From Blastopirellula marina DSM 3645 (GTDB lineage Bacteria > Planctomycetota > Planctomycetia > Pirellulales > Pirellulaceae): a DNA stretch of 59,739 nucleotides. Shown piece after piece: positions 30,733-40,100 of the stretch. Position 1 is the first letter of the stretch; the number at the start of each line of letters is the position of its first letter. The translations under genes were made by a program, and so were the position numbers. Location of the stretch: positions 346,985 to 406,723 of the forward strand of contig NZ_CH672377.1 of assembly GCF_000153105.1 (NCBI RefSeq), written 5' to 3'. Under the pieces are notes generated by a model, which saw nothing but the letters and a program-made list of their open reading frames with translations, searched no databases and was not told the DNA's origin.

Positions 30733-31782
30733 CTAGATCTCCGCTCTCAGATCGACATAGCGCACCGAGTCCCCGATCTGCACTTCCAAGGCGTCGGCCA
30801 ACGCTCGTTCTACCACCACCCCATCCTCTCGCTGCAAAAGCAAACCGCCAGCCGCGCGAAACGTGGTCCCCACCGTTGTGGCGATACATTTCCGAAACGC
30901 CCCCAACACGGCAGGCGTCTCCAGAATCTCGACAATCACGCCGACACGGCTATCGCGAATCGCGCGAATCTCTGCTCGTTTGCACTGCAAAATCGGCCCC
31001 GCTTCAAAGATATCGACCAGATCCCGCAGGCGCAAGCCTTCACTTTCTAACAAGCGTCGCGCGGGTGCGGTGAGTTCATGAACGGCGCCGATCGACGCCT
31101 GAGCTGCGGCCGGAAGCAGCGCCACATAAATCGGGTGTCGCGGCATCAGCTTTTCGATGAACTCTTTGTTGTACAAACTCAACATATCGGCATTGGGAAA
31201 ATCAATCCCAAAGAAGTGATGCCCAAGCGCTTCCCAAAAGGGACTGTTCCCCTGCGCGTCGATAACTCCTCGCATCTCCGCAATCACTTCGGATTCAAAC
31301 AATTCGGGATAATTCGCCATGAAGAGAAATCGGCACAGCGAAAGGACGCGTCCCACTCCTCCACCCCGATAATCGCTCCGCAGAAACAAACTGCCGATCT
31401 CGGTCGGCCCGTCATGTTCTCTCAGCAGATAGAGGACCTGATGCTCGTAGTGCAACTGCAGCGTTTCCGACTTATGGATGTCGGTTCGGATTTGATAGGC
31501 GTAAAACGGCTTGAATCCTCCCACCTTCGGCACAATCCCGCAGGTGCCGACGATTTGCTTGGACTGTTTCTCCTCCATCACGAACAAAAACAGTTCGTGC
31601 TGCACCGAGTCATCATCCATCTGGGAAAACGAGCGCACGCTTTGCCGCACCCGTTTTTCCATGAGCGCCGCATCACGGGGAAGCGTCGTCAGCCCCGTCG
31701 CGGTAAGTTGAGCCAATTCGTTCAACTGCGTCAGATCATCGATCTGCACCGGGCGAACGACCAGTTGCGCTGCTTGGCTCAT
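30733..31782 (-). CDS. astA: Arginine N-succinyltransferase
   Basis: 349 aa. AstA transfers succinyl from succinyl-CoA to the alpha-amino group of arginine, the first step of the AST pathway. It has a GNAT-like fold: VRPVQIDDLTQLNELAQLTA at the start, VGTCGIVPKVGGFKPFYAYQ, EIGSLFLRSDYRGGGVGRVL (acyl-CoA loop), PFWEALGHHFFGIDFPNADM and ILQCKRAEIRAIRDS. It starts 12 bases after the upstream transaminase stop, within one operon. Confidence 0.95.
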   Translation of the reverse strand: MSQAAQLVVRPVQIDDLTQLNELAQLTATGLTTLPRDAALMEKRVRQSVRSFSQMDDDSVQHELFLFVMEEKQSKQIVGTCGIVPKVGGFKPFYAYQIRTDIHKSETLQLHYEHQVLYLLREHDGPTEIGSLFLRSDYRGGGVGRVLSLCRFLFMANYPELFESEVIAEMRGVIDAQGNSPFWEALGHHFFGIDFPNADMLSLYNKEFIEKLMPRHPIYVALLPAAAQASIGAVHELTAPARRLLESEGLRLRDLVDIFEAGPILQCKRAEIRAIRDSRVGVIVEILETPAVLGAFRKCIATTVGTTFRAAGGLLLQREDGVVVERALADALEVQIGDSVRYVDLRAEI

Positions 31783-31793
31783 ACGGAACTCTC

Positions 31794-33191
31794 CTATTGC
31801 TCATGATGAAGACGCAGCAGCGTTTGCTCCAGAATATCGCAGACCGCATCGATCTCGTCATCCGTGACCGCCAACAGCGACGGCAAAAAGCGAATCCGCG
31901 TCGGCTCGGAGCCGGCCGCAAATGCGATCACCCCTGCCGAGAAGAGTTCAAACAGCACCTTCTTCGCCATGCCGCTCGATCCGTCCAAAGCGGTCAGCGC
32001 AACCATCCCGCCGACGCCCCACGGCCCGCTGATGACATCCGGGTGTTGTCGCCGCAGCTTTTCAAACCGCTCGCAAAACCGCCGCTGAATCTGGGCGTTG
32101 CGTCCGTCAGCGCCATAGAAACCGCCGGTCTCCAGTTGAGTGAGAATAAACCGCGCGGCCAACAGCGCGCTGGTCGACGCGGTGAATGTTTGGCTCAACA
32201 ACCCCGGCTGGGGATTCATCGCATCGCCAAACAGGGTCGCACAGACCTGCGTCATTTTGCCAACGGTCACGATGTCGGCGTATTCGTCCAACTGCAACAT
32301 TTGATAGGCGAAGGGAGCCAGCGTGCGACCGAAGGTTTGAATTTCATCAAAGTAGATCGGCACGCTCGCTTGTCGCAGTTCCTGGCAGAGGACTTCAAAG
32401 AATGCTCGCGGCGCCGTGCGATAGCCTCCTTCTCCTTGCACGAGTTCCATCATGAAACCGCAATGCGCAGCAGGATAGCGCGCCAGATGCGACCGGAGCG
32501 CCGTTAGCGCCGCTTGCTGACTCTCTTCTTTTCGGTCGGCGTCGTAGAACGGCACAAAGTCGACCGGAACCGTCGCCGGAAGGCCGGCGCGATACTGCGG
32601 GCGATCGGTCACTTGAGAAAGCACTAGCGATCTGCCTGCAAATGCGTGATCGAACGCTAAGATCCGCTGCGAGCCGGCGCGATATTGAAACAAGATCTTC
32701 AGCGCGTTCTCATTCGCCATCGCTCCGCTTGAAGTTAGAAAGCAATGGTCGAGCTTGGCGCCTTGTCGATTGGCGAGCGTCACCAGTTGGCGACAAACTT
32801 CCAGCGATTCGCTGTTTTGCTGCAAGTTTCCCTGCATCACCGTATCTTCCAGCGCGGCGTCGATCAGAATGTCGAGCAACTGCGGATGACTATGACCGCA
32901 GACATGAACGCCGATTCCCGAAATCATATCGTACTTAACGCCGCCATCGGCCAGTTCGACCAGACTGCCGCGACCGATGCCGCTGCCGAGAAAAGGATAG
33001 TAGAGCGCATTGCCGCGTAGAGCGGCGAACTGATCGAGCGCTGCTTTATAGTCCGTTTGCAACTCGGCTTGCGCGTCGCAGCGAGCAAGTTGTCCCGCAT
33101 GATCGGCCAGCGCCTCGCGAAGCAACAGCTTGGCCTGGGCGACTCGCGGGTCCGCTCGCAAACTCTCCGCATTCAACTTCGGCTGATCCAT
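31794..33191 (-). CDS. Class III aminotransferase, probable succinylornithine transaminase
   Basis: 465 aa. PLP-dependent class III aminotransferase: MISGIGVHVCGHSHPQLLDI, FLTSSGAMANENALKI, HAFAGRSLVLSQVT, ELVQGEGGYRTAP, IYFDEIQTFGRT (cofactor Asp) and DIVTVGKMTQVCATLF with the Schiff-base Lys. By position it should perform the AstC step, succinylornithine to succinylglutamate semialdehyde. It is longer than and not closely like the ~406-residue AstC/ArgD proteins (it resembles the lysine/ornithine-type group), so I withhold the symbol. ATG 33191 has GGAG 8 to 9 bases upstream. Confidence 0.85.
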   Translation of the reverse strand: MDQPKLNAESLRADPRVAQAKLLLREALADHAGQLARCDAQAELQTDYKAALDQFAALRGNALYYPFLGSGIGRGSLVELADGGVKYDMISGIGVHVCGHSHPQLLDILIDAALEDTVMQGNLQQNSESLEVCRQLVTLANRQGAKLDHCFLTSSGAMANENALKILFQYRAGSQRILAFDHAFAGRSLVLSQVTDRPQYRAGLPATVPVDFVPFYDADRKEESQQAALTALRSHLARYPAAHCGFMMELVQGEGGYRTAPRAFFEVLCQELRQASVPIYFDEIQTFGRTLAPFAYQMLQLDEYADIVTVGKMTQVCATLFGDAMNPQPGLLSQTFTASTSALLAARFILTQLETGGFYGADGRNAQIQRRFCERFEKLRRQHPDVISGPWGVGGMVALTALDGSSGMAKKVLFELFSAGVIAFAAGSEPTRIRFLPSLLAVTDDEIDAVCDILEQTLLRLHHEQ

Positions 33192-33276
33192 ACCTATATC
33201 TCCGTTGCGCTGCCTACTCTTCAATTATACGCCATCGCTGAAAAAAGAAGTGGGACGGTCGGCGGTCGAAGTTCGC

Positions 33277-34473
33277 TTAAATCTCTGCGCGACTCTTGGT
33301 AATGAGCAAACTTGCCGACAATTTCGCGCGCTCGGCCAGACTGTCGCGCCACATGAATTCGGCCGTCGAATGAATGTTGCCGCCGCGAACTCCCAGCGTG
33401 TCCACGTTGGGCACGCCGAGCGCCGTCAAGCGATTTCCATCGCAAACGCCGCCGGAAGTTTCCCATTGCAAGTGGAGCCCCAACTGCTGACCGCAGTCGC
33501 AAATCTGCGTCAGCAGTTCTTTGTGCCGCGCGTCGAGCAATTTCGGAGGCGCGGAGAATCGACCATGCTGCGTCAGGGAGATTCCCTCCGTCGTTCGCGC
33601 TACGATCTGGTTGATCGCCGCCGCGATCTCTCTTTCCAAGTCAGGCGCCGGATAGCGAATGTTAAAACGGACAACCGCCGCGTCAGGCACCACATTGTAC
33701 GGCGCGCCTCCTTCGATCCGCGCTACATTGATCGTCACGCCGGGCCAACGACCATTGAGATTGTGCAGATCCGCGGCCACCGTAGCGGCGGCGACAACGG
33801 CGTTTCGCCCTAGAGCGAACTCGCGCCCGGCATGGGCCGATTTGCCGTGCGCAACGATCGAAAAATTTCCAGAGCCGCCGCGTTGTCCAACCAGATTGCC
33901 ATTGGGCAAGCTCGGCTCATAGAGCAGCCCAAAGTCGGCGCCCGGCGCGTACTTGGCGAATACGTCGGCCGAGGAAGGAGAACCGATCTCTTCGTCGGTA
34001 TTCAAGATCACCCGCCAACCCAGTTGCTGATCGCCGGACTCGGCGACATAACGCTCCAGCGCATGGAGTGCGTACAGTAGAACGACCAAACCTCCCTTGG
34101 CGTCGGCGACGCCGGGTCCTGCGATCTCGGCTGTTGAGCAATGGACTGTTTGAAAGGAAGAATCGGCAGGATAGACCGTATCCAGATGGATCGATAAAAC
34201 GGCCTGTAGCGGCGCTTCACGGCGACGCGTCATCACCAGCGCGTCTGCTAGCGGCATGGCCACCGACTCGCCGCGTGAGTCCACTTCGCTGTGACTCGCT
34301 AAGGGGACGCGGCAAATCTCATCGGCAAGCGGCTCGAAGTGGCTGACGACCTCTTCCGTAAGGCGTTTTACGCCAGCGAGATGATACGTCCCCGAGTTAA
34401 TCGACGCCCAGTCGATCAGCAGATCTTCCATCGCGATTTGCTGCGAGTCGATCCATCGGAGTACCGCATCCAT
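33277..34473 (-). CDS. M20-family metallohydrolase, candidate succinylglutamate desuccinylase
   Basis: 398 aa. M20 peptidase/deacylase fold (ArgE, DapE, carboxypeptidase G2 relatives). Zinc-site marks: LSIHLDTVY (His, and Asp two residues on), GPGVADAKGGLVVLLYALH (bridging Asp), NTDEEIGSPSS (general-base Glu and Glu ligand), YEPSLPNGN, and the C-terminal GNIHSTAEFM with the last His. The dimerisation insert contains GKSAHAGREFALGRNAV. It is the first gene of the AST operon, and no AstE (M14-like) gene is present, so I infer it cleaves succinylglutamate to glutamate plus succinate. 85 bp separate it from the transaminase. Confidence 0.85.
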   Translation of the reverse strand: MDAVLRWIDSQQIAMEDLLIDWASINSGTYHLAGVKRLTEEVVSHFEPLADEICRVPLASHSEVDSRGESVAMPLADALVMTRRREAPLQAVLSIHLDTVYPADSSFQTVHCSTAEIAGPGVADAKGGLVVLLYALHALERYVAESGDQQLGWRVILNTDEEIGSPSSADVFAKYAPGADFGLLYEPSLPNGNLVGQRGGSGNFSIVAHGKSAHAGREFALGRNAVVAAATVAADLHNLNGRWPGVTINVARIEGGAPYNVVPDAAVVRFNIRYPAPDLEREIAAAINQIVARTTEGISLTQHGRFSAPPKLLDARHKELLTQICDCGQQLGLHLQWETSGGVCDGNRLTALGVPNVDTLGVRGGNIHSTAEFMWRDSLAERAKLSASLLITKSRAEI

Positions 34474-34507
34474 ACTTCGTTTCCTGTGCGTTGCTCGCCC
34501 GATTTTA

Positions 34508-34537
34508 AGTATAGCACGTCGGAAACGACGGTCTTAA
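34508..34537 (-). promoter_or_regulatory. Promoter of the AST operon with internal dyad
   Basis: On the minus strand TTAAGA (34537-34532) and TATACT (34513-34508) are spaced by 18 bases, and TGC just before the -10 makes it an extended -10 box. The spacer contains the inverted repeat CGTCG-TTTC-CGACG (34517-34530), placed where a repressor would block polymerase. The predicted leader is about 28 bases, with AGGA 8 bases before the ATG at 34473. Confidence 0.55.
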
Positions 34538-34664
34538 GCACAACGACGCTGCGATTTCTAGACGTTCAAAGATCAGAACAAAATTCTTGACGCGACTCCT
34601 CCCAACGGACTATAAACAAACTTCTCGCCATCATCGCTTCCCGCCTCCAATCCCACGATTCCTC

Positions 34665-37106
34665 ATGCCGCGACTGTCGTCTCAGTTCGTTCTTGCGCTG
34701 ATGCTGTGCATCTTGTTCGATGCCGGCAGAACGCAAGCAGAAACGCCATCCCACGCAGCTTTCTCCGACGCGATCGGTCCGTACGTCCAGCAGAACTGCA
34801 TTCGCTGCCATGGCCCCGATCTGCAGGAAGGAGATTTTCGTATCGATACGCTTTCTACCGATGTCGGCGGAGGCCCTTCGGTCAATCGCTGGCGGGAAGT
34901 AATCGAAAAAATCAACAACGGCGAGATGCCCCCCGAGGACGAACCCAATCTTCCTTCGGCCGAACGGAACGCCGAAATCGTGGAATGGCTTGCGACGCGC
35001 ATCGAAGAAGGAAAAGCGGCGCGGCTCGCGAAAAAAGAACCGGTCTCGTTCCATCGACTGACCCGCGATGAGTATGCGAATACCGTCGCCGATTTGCTCG
35101 GCGTTCGCTTTGGCGTCGCCGATCCGAGCGGGCTGAACGAAGACGCCCAATGGCACGGCTTCGAGCGAATCGGCTCAGTCCTCTCCCTATCGGCGTCGCA
35201 TATCGAAAAATACTATAGCGCCGCCGAGCGAATCCTAGACGAAGCGTATCCGACGCGCCCGATCGAATCGAAGGTCGTTCGCAAGCGCGCCCTCGATTTG
35301 CGCGGCGGGCCGTCCGGCCAACAAATCAAAGAGTTAGAAGAACAAGGGCTCGCTGACAAAGTTCGCGTCGATATGTGGCCCGGCCATGAAATCCGCGGGG
35401 GTCGACCTGGCCCCGATAGCGCCATGCTGAAAAACGGCGGAATTTTCAAAGTCCGTATCCAGGTCAGCGGGTTAAAACCGGTCGGTGGTCGCGCGCCGCA
35501 CCTGACCTTCTATGCCGACAAAATCGATCGCTTGCTGTTTGAGCAAGACATTCTGGCTCCAGAAGACGAGCCGACAATTGTCGAGTTCACCGTCGATCTG
35601 CCGGCCGGCGGGCACTCGTTTCAACTGACGAACGATGTGCCGGGTCCTTCGAACTTGCCTCGTTCCGGCCGGAGTGGTCAGAAACCTTTTTTCAGTCTTC
35701 AAGATGGGCGCATCCCCTGGCAGATTAAATTGACGGACGAAGAAGGGGTTCCCCTTTATCCCTTTCTGATCGTTGACTGGATCGAATGGGAAGGTCCCCT
35801 TCAACCCAGCGACGTCACCGAGAAGCGGGCTCGCTATATGCCAGCCGAGAGCGGCGACATGGATCAGGCTCGTACTTGCTTGGCGCGACTGTGCGAAGCG
35901 GCGTTCCGCCGACCGGTCGAGACCGACGAGGTCGACCAATACTTCCAAATCGTCGAAAGCGAAATCGCCGCCGGATCTGACTTTCGCCAAGCGATGAAGA
36001 CCGGCATGTTGGCGATTCTTTGCTCGAAAAATTTTCTGTTTGTGATCGAAGGAGACCTTGAGCATCCCCAGGCGAATCTGAATGACTTTGAACTAGCGGC
36101 GCGGCTCTCCTACCTGTTGTGGAGCACGATGCCGGATGACGAACTATTTGCCCTGGCGCGAGACGACAAGCTGCATGAACCAGACATTCTCCAGCAGCAG
36201 TTCGATCGCATGTTGGCCGACGAGCGAGCCGAAAAGTTTTGCCATGATTTTCCTCGCCAATGGCTGCAGATGCACAAGCTGGGAATGTTTCCGCCGAACA
36301 AAGATCTGTATCCCGACTACGATCCCCACCTCGAACGGAGCATGAGCGGCGAGACGTTCGCCTTCTTCCAAGAAGTGCTCCAGAAAAACTTGAGTCTGCG
36401 CGAATTCATTGACTCGGATTGGACGATGGTGAATCCGCGTCTCGCGATCCATTACGGGATTGATGGAATCGAGCAGGATCAATTCCAGCGCGTGGCGCTC
36501 GCGCCGGATGATCAGCGGGGAGGTCTGCTGACGCAAGCGGCCGTATTATCCCTGACTTCCGACGGAACGCGACATCGTCCTGTACACCGCGGCGTCTGGG
36601 TCTTGCAATCGGTCTTCGGCAAAACGCCTCCCCCGCCGCCGGCCAACGTGGATGCGATCGAACCGAATCCGGTCGATTCGCCCAAGGCGACGATTCGGAT
36701 GAAGTTGGAGGCGCACAAGCATGATCCCAACTGCGCTGCGTGTCATCGCAAAATCGATCCATTGGGGCTAGCGTTCGACAACTTTGACGCGATCGGTCGT
36801 TGGCGAGAAGAAGAAGTCGTGGCGCAAGGAGTCGGCGCCAATCCGCCGGTCGATCCCAGCGGCGTACTGCCGGACGGTCGCAAGTTCGCTACACCTCACG
36901 AATTCAAACAATTGCTGCTGGCCGATCTCGATCCGTTCAACCAGACCTTTATCGAAAAATTAGCGACCTACTCGCTCCGCCGCACGATGACCGTCGACGA
37001 CCGAGAGGATTTAGCGGCGATTGCAAAACGTAGCAAGGATGCCGATTACCGCGTGCGTGATCTGGTGAAAGCGCTGGTACTTTCCGACCTGTTTCAGAAA
37101 CGGTGA
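34665..37106 (+). CDS. Exported DUF1587/1592/1588/1585 cytochrome-type protein
   Basis: 813 aa. Signal peptide PRLSSQFVLALMLCILFDAG, then a cytochrome-c-like segment with the haem motif CIRCH (about residue 45). Further along come the planctomycete domain series: DUF1587 (FHRLTRDEYANTVADLLGVR), a carbohydrate-binding-like beta region (about 205-370), DUF1595/DUF1592 (LSYLLWSTMPDDELFALARD), DUF1588 (GGLLTQAAVLSLTSDGTRHR, then PVHRGVWV and CAACH as a second haem motif) and DUF1585 at the end. The ATG at 34665 starts the signal peptide. It forms the classical pair with the DUF1552 gene 3 bases downstream. Biochemical role unproven. Confidence 0.9.
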   Translation: MPRLSSQFVLALMLCILFDAGRTQAETPSHAAFSDAIGPYVQQNCIRCHGPDLQEGDFRIDTLSTDVGGGPSVNRWREVIEKINNGEMPPEDEPNLPSAERNAEIVEWLATRIEEGKAARLAKKEPVSFHRLTRDEYANTVADLLGVRFGVADPSGLNEDAQWHGFERIGSVLSLSASHIEKYYSAAERILDEAYPTRPIESKVVRKRALDLRGGPSGQQIKELEEQGLADKVRVDMWPGHEIRGGRPGPDSAMLKNGGIFKVRIQVSGLKPVGGRAPHLTFYADKIDRLLFEQDILAPEDEPTIVEFTVDLPAGGHSFQLTNDVPGPSNLPRSGRSGQKPFFSLQDGRIPWQIKLTDEEGVPLYPFLIVDWIEWEGPLQPSDVTEKRARYMPAESGDMDQARTCLARLCEAAFRRPVETDEVDQYFQIVESEIAAGSDFRQAMKTGMLAILCSKNFLFVIEGDLEHPQANLNDFELAARLSYLLWSTMPDDELFALARDDKLHEPDILQQQFDRMLADERAEKFCHDFPRQWLQMHKLGMFPPNKDLYPDYDPHLERSMSGETFAFFQEVLQKNLSLREFIDSDWTMVNPRLAIHYGIDGIEQDQFQRVALAPDDQRGGLLTQAAVLSLTSDGTRHRPVHRGVWVLQSVFGKTPPPPPANVDAIEPNPVDSPKATIRMKLEAHKHDPNCAACHRKIDPLGLAFDNFDAIGRWREEEVVAQGVGANPPVDPSGVLPDGRKFATPHEFKQLLLADLDPFNQTFIEKLATYSLRRTMTVDDREDLAAIAKRSKDADYRVRDLVKALVLSDLFQKR

Positions 37107-37109
37107 TAG

Positions 37110-38510
37110 ATGAGCCATTTCAATTTCAATCGTTGGAGAATCAACCGACGTCACGCACTGCGCGGACTGGGCGCTACGCTGGGCTTGCCGCTGCTCAACT
37201 GCATGGACTCCGGCCAAAAAGCGGTCGCTAAAGAACAAGAGAACCCCGGCGCAGCGGCCGGCAAACCGAAACGATCGGTCTTTGTTTACATCCCTAACGG
37301 CGTCAACACGCTCACCTGGCAAATCGAGAAAGCAGGCGCCGACTATGAGCTGAGCGCTCCGCTGAAATCGCTCGAAGCGCATCGCCAACAAATCACGCCG
37401 ATCAGCGGTCTGCACCATCCCAACGGACTTGGCCAAGCCCACGAGTGTGACAAGATCTGGCTGACTGCGGCGAAGATCAGTCAAGAAGGAGGCGCGTTTC
37501 GCAATAGCGTCTCGGCCGACCAAATGATGGCCGAAGTCACGTCGCCGCATACGCGGTTCTCGTCCCTGGAACTCGCGATCACCGGCGGTTCGCTCGCCTG
37601 GTCGCGCGACGGGATTCCGTTGCCATCCGAGCGCCGTCCCAAACAGATCTTTGATCGCTTGTTCGGCGTCGAGCCCGGCGGCGCCGAAACCGCAAAACGC
37701 AATCTCAATCGTCGCGGCAGCGTGTTAGATACGCTGCTGGAAGACGCCGACAGCTTCCGCAAACAAATCGGCGCCGAGGATCGCAACAAGCTGGACGAAT
37801 ATCTCCACGCCGTTCGCGACGTAGAAAAGCGTACCCAGCGCAGCTACGAATGGCTCGACATTCCGAAGCCGTCGGTCGCCGCCGAAACCAAAACGAAACT
37901 GACGCGCGACATTCCGCAAACCGACGCCGGCGACTACTACCGCACTATCTACGACTTGATGGTGCTGGCGCTGCGGACCGATATGACCCGCGTGATCACC
38001 TGCATGAGCGGAAGCGAAAGCAACGGCCTGGCGATCCCAGAAATCGGCGTCATGCAGACGCGTCATGAGCTCTCGCATCACAACGGCGACCCCGAGCAAC
38101 TGCGCCGTCTGACGCAAACCGACACCTTTTTGGCGGAGCAGTTGTCCTACTTCCTTAGCCAATTGAAGTCGTACCAGGAAGAAGATGACGAGACCCTCTT
38201 GGATCGAACCATGGTCTTGTTCGGCAGCGGCATGGCGTACGGCCACAGTCACGGCAACGCCAACTTGCCGATGGTCTTGGCCGGCGGCGCTTCGCTCGGC
38301 CTGAAGCATGGTCAGCACATCGACTTTAATCTGCCGAAAATAGAAACCTACAATTTGGACGACGCCAGATCTCACTACGGCGTCTGCTCGCGTCCCGTCG
38401 ACAGCGACGCTCATCTCAGCAATCTGCTGCTGACGATGGTTCAAAAAATGGATGTTCCCGTCGATTCCTTCGGCGATAGCAACGGCGTCATAAAAGAAAT
38501 TCTAGGATAA
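37110..38510 (+). CDS. DUF1552 protein, probably exported
   Basis: 466 aa. The N-terminus has [20 protein letters not shown], a Tat-like signal. The mature part matches DUF1552: [27 protein letters not shown]-type [37 protein letters not shown], and [20 protein letters not shown] with ELSHHNGD, which recall the DUF1501/alkaline-phosphatase-like fold. It starts 3 bases after the DUF1592 gene and is followed 5 bases later by a secreted unknown, so the three form an operon. Function is unknown. Confidence 0.9.
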   Translation: MSHFNFNRWRINRRHALRGLGATLGLPLLNCMDSGQKAVAKEQENPGAAAGKPKRSVFVYIPNGVNTLTWQIEKAGADYELSAPLKSLEAHRQQITPISGLHHPNGLGQAHECDKIWLTAAKISQEGGAFRNSVSADQMMAEVTSPHTRFSSLELAITGGSLAWSRDGIPLPSERRPKQIFDRLFGVEPGGAETAKRNLNRRGSVLDTLLEDADSFRKQIGAEDRNKLDEYLHAVRDVEKRTQRSYEWLDIPKPSVAAETKTKLTRDIPQTDAGDYYRTIYDLMVLALRTDMTRVITCMSGSESNGLAIPEIGVMQTRHELSHHNGDPEQLRRLTQTDTFLAEQLSYFLSQLKSYQEEDDETLLDRTMVLFGSGMAYGHSHGNANLPMVLAGGASLGLKHGQHIDFNLPKIETYNLDDARSHYGVCSRPVDSDAHLSNLLLTMVQKMDVPVDSFGDSNGVIKEILG

Positions 38511-38515
38511 CTCGC

Positions 38516-39661
38516 GTGCGAAATTTAATCTGTTTGTCGCTACTGCTATCTGGAATCTGTTTTGCGGGACAGCTTCCGGCGGAAGAGCCGTTTCGGACCG
38601 ATGAGAACGGCGACGAGAAACTTGCCTGGTATCAAGTCGAACCGCACAAATTTCCCCCAGCTGGATCGGCCCACTATTTTACCGGTGAACTGATCGAGAT
38701 GGATCATGTCCACCGAGCCGGCATGCTGCGCGTCTCTCGCACCGACAAGCAGCGCCGCCACAACTGGGATACGCCGATCAACTTCCGCATGTTGCCGTAC
38801 GGGTCGCTGACGTATCACGGAGCGCCGGCCGCACTGCGCGATATTCCGATCGGCACGCATCTGCACGGCTGGTTCTACGTGAAAGATAAGGACGAAGAGA
38901 TTCCCAAGGTCTACTTCAACCGTCAAAGCATCGAAAAGGACTTTTCCCAGGCCTACCGCCTAGTCGACGATTTCAGCTACTACGACGAGCAGAAACGACT
39001 ATTTCAAGTCGAGTCGGTCGATCTGATGACCATGAAGTTAACGCTGCGCGGCGTCGAAACCGAAACGGACAAACGGGATGACGCGACGATCGAAATTGAT
39101 CTAACGCCGGCTACCCGCGTCTATCTAGGAAAGCAATTCGGCGCGCTCGAAGATATCCAACCCGGCCAAAAAGTCTTGTTCAATCTCACCTGGGCGACGC
39201 TCTACGGCGTGGGTCGCTGCACCGACCTCTGGCTGGATGACGAGAGTCGCGAGCTGGCCCGCCAACAACAGTTAGCGCAACATCGCTTGCATCTGAAATA
39301 CCGCGGCATACCAGGCTGGATCGATGAAGTCGACAATCAAAAGCGGATCGTCACCGTCACCCTGTTTGGCGGCGTAGACCCCCATCTTTTGGAAGACTTC
39401 CGTCCCAATACTTCCGTCACCGGCGTCGTCGCCGAACCAACGCTCCAAACCTATGACCAGGTCAACGACCGCAAGAGCGGCCCCTTACTTAGCATCCAAG
39501 AGATCGAGTTGGCGCCCGGCAGCAGCGGACGGCAAGTCCGCTTTCAGCCGCAACTGTTACTAGAAGGCTATCGCCCAGGCCGCATCATCCGCCTCTTCCC
39601 CGGCGGTTGGCCCGTCATCACCATCCCCCAAGACGAAACCCTCTGGCCCGAACGCGGCTAG
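38516..39661 (+). CDS. Secreted protein of unknown function, third gene of the DUF1592/DUF1552 operon
   Basis: 381 aa, GTG start 5 bases after the DUF1552 stop. Signal peptide MRNLICLSLLLSGICFAGQ with cleavage near LPAEE. The mature part is mainly beta, with repeated small-barrel-like segments (GELIEMDHVHRAGMLRVSRT, IGTHLHGWFYVKDKDEEIPK, GQKVLFNLTWATLYGVGRC) that look OB-like. I recognise no family and see no catalytic motif. The context suggests an accessory to the exported pair. Confidence 0.78.
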   Translation: MRNLICLSLLLSGICFAGQLPAEEPFRTDENGDEKLAWYQVEPHKFPPAGSAHYFTGELIEMDHVHRAGMLRVSRTDKQRRHNWDTPINFRMLPYGSLTYHGAPAALRDIPIGTHLHGWFYVKDKDEEIPKVYFNRQSIEKDFSQAYRLVDDFSYYDEQKRLFQVESVDLMTMKLTLRGVETETDKRDDATIEIDLTPATRVYLGKQFGALEDIQPGQKVLFNLTWATLYGVGRCTDLWLDDESRELARQQQLAQHRLHLKYRGIPGWIDEVDNQKRIVTVTLFGGVDPHLLEDFRPNTSVTGVVAEPTLQTYDQVNDRKSGPLLSIQEIELAPGSSGRQVRFQPQLLLEGYRPGRIIRLFPGGWPVITIPQDETLWPERG

Positions 39662-39708
39662 CGCCCCAATCCCAAAACGCACAATCCGCCCCATCAACCG
39701 CGATTGCA

Positions 39709-39745
39709 TAAAAAAAGCCGACTTGCGATCAAACACAAGCCGGCT
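39709..39745 (-). terminator. Intrinsic terminator of tRNA-Ser
   Basis: On the minus strand AGCCGGCTTG pairs with CAAGTCGGCT (one G-U) and is followed by seven T residues, 7 bases after the tRNA end. Confidence 0.88.
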
Positions 39746-39751
39746 CCCAAG

Positions 39752-39831
39752 CGGAGGCGGAGGGATTCGAACCCCCAACGGTTGCCCGCGACGGTTTTCA
39801 AGACCGCTCCCTAACCATTCGGCTCGCCTCC
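39752..39831 (-). tRNA. tRNA-Ser (UGA anticodon)
   Basis: Acceptor arms GGAGGCG/CGCCTCC pair fully with discriminator G. The anticodon arm is GCGGT-CTTGAAA-ACCGT, giving anticodon TGA, which reads UCA and other UCN codons. The T arm has GGGGG-TTCGAAT-CCCTC. The variable arm is short for a class II tRNA (14 bases, CGG-GCAA-CCG stem-loop), making an 80-base tRNA. CCA is not encoded. It has its own promoter (39877-39905) and terminator. Confidence 0.95.
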
Positions 39832-39876
39832 TGATTTGTCCCGATTGCGACACGGCGGTCGCTGGGGAAGGGATTT

Positions 39877-39905
39877 AATGTATCGACGGGGCGAAAGATT
39901 GTCAA
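39877..39905 (-). promoter_or_regulatory. Sigma-70-type promoter of tRNA-Ser
   Basis: Minus-strand TTGACA (39905-39900) and TACATT (39882-39877) are separated by exactly 17 bases, about 45 bases before the tRNA 5' end. Confidence 0.75.
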
Positions 39906-40016
39906 CGCAACCCTTCGCTCTGTAATAGGTTACAGCGGATGCCGGCTTTTTTTCTGGGGATGCTTCCTTAGGACCCATTTTATGGATCGCGGTTCACCGG
40001 CGCCAGCGACTGGTCA

Positions 40017-40045
40017 TTGACGTAAATGCCGGGAATCGCTATCTT
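40017..40045 (+). promoter_or_regulatory. Sigma-70-type promoter of the small basic protein gene
   Basis: TTGACG (40017-40022) and TATCTT (40040-40045) with a 17-base spacer, about 55 bases before the GTG start. Confidence 0.65.
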
Positions 40046-40100
40046 TATCCGTTTACTACGACATCAACTACCACAATATACAGTGTTTTAGGAGAATCAC

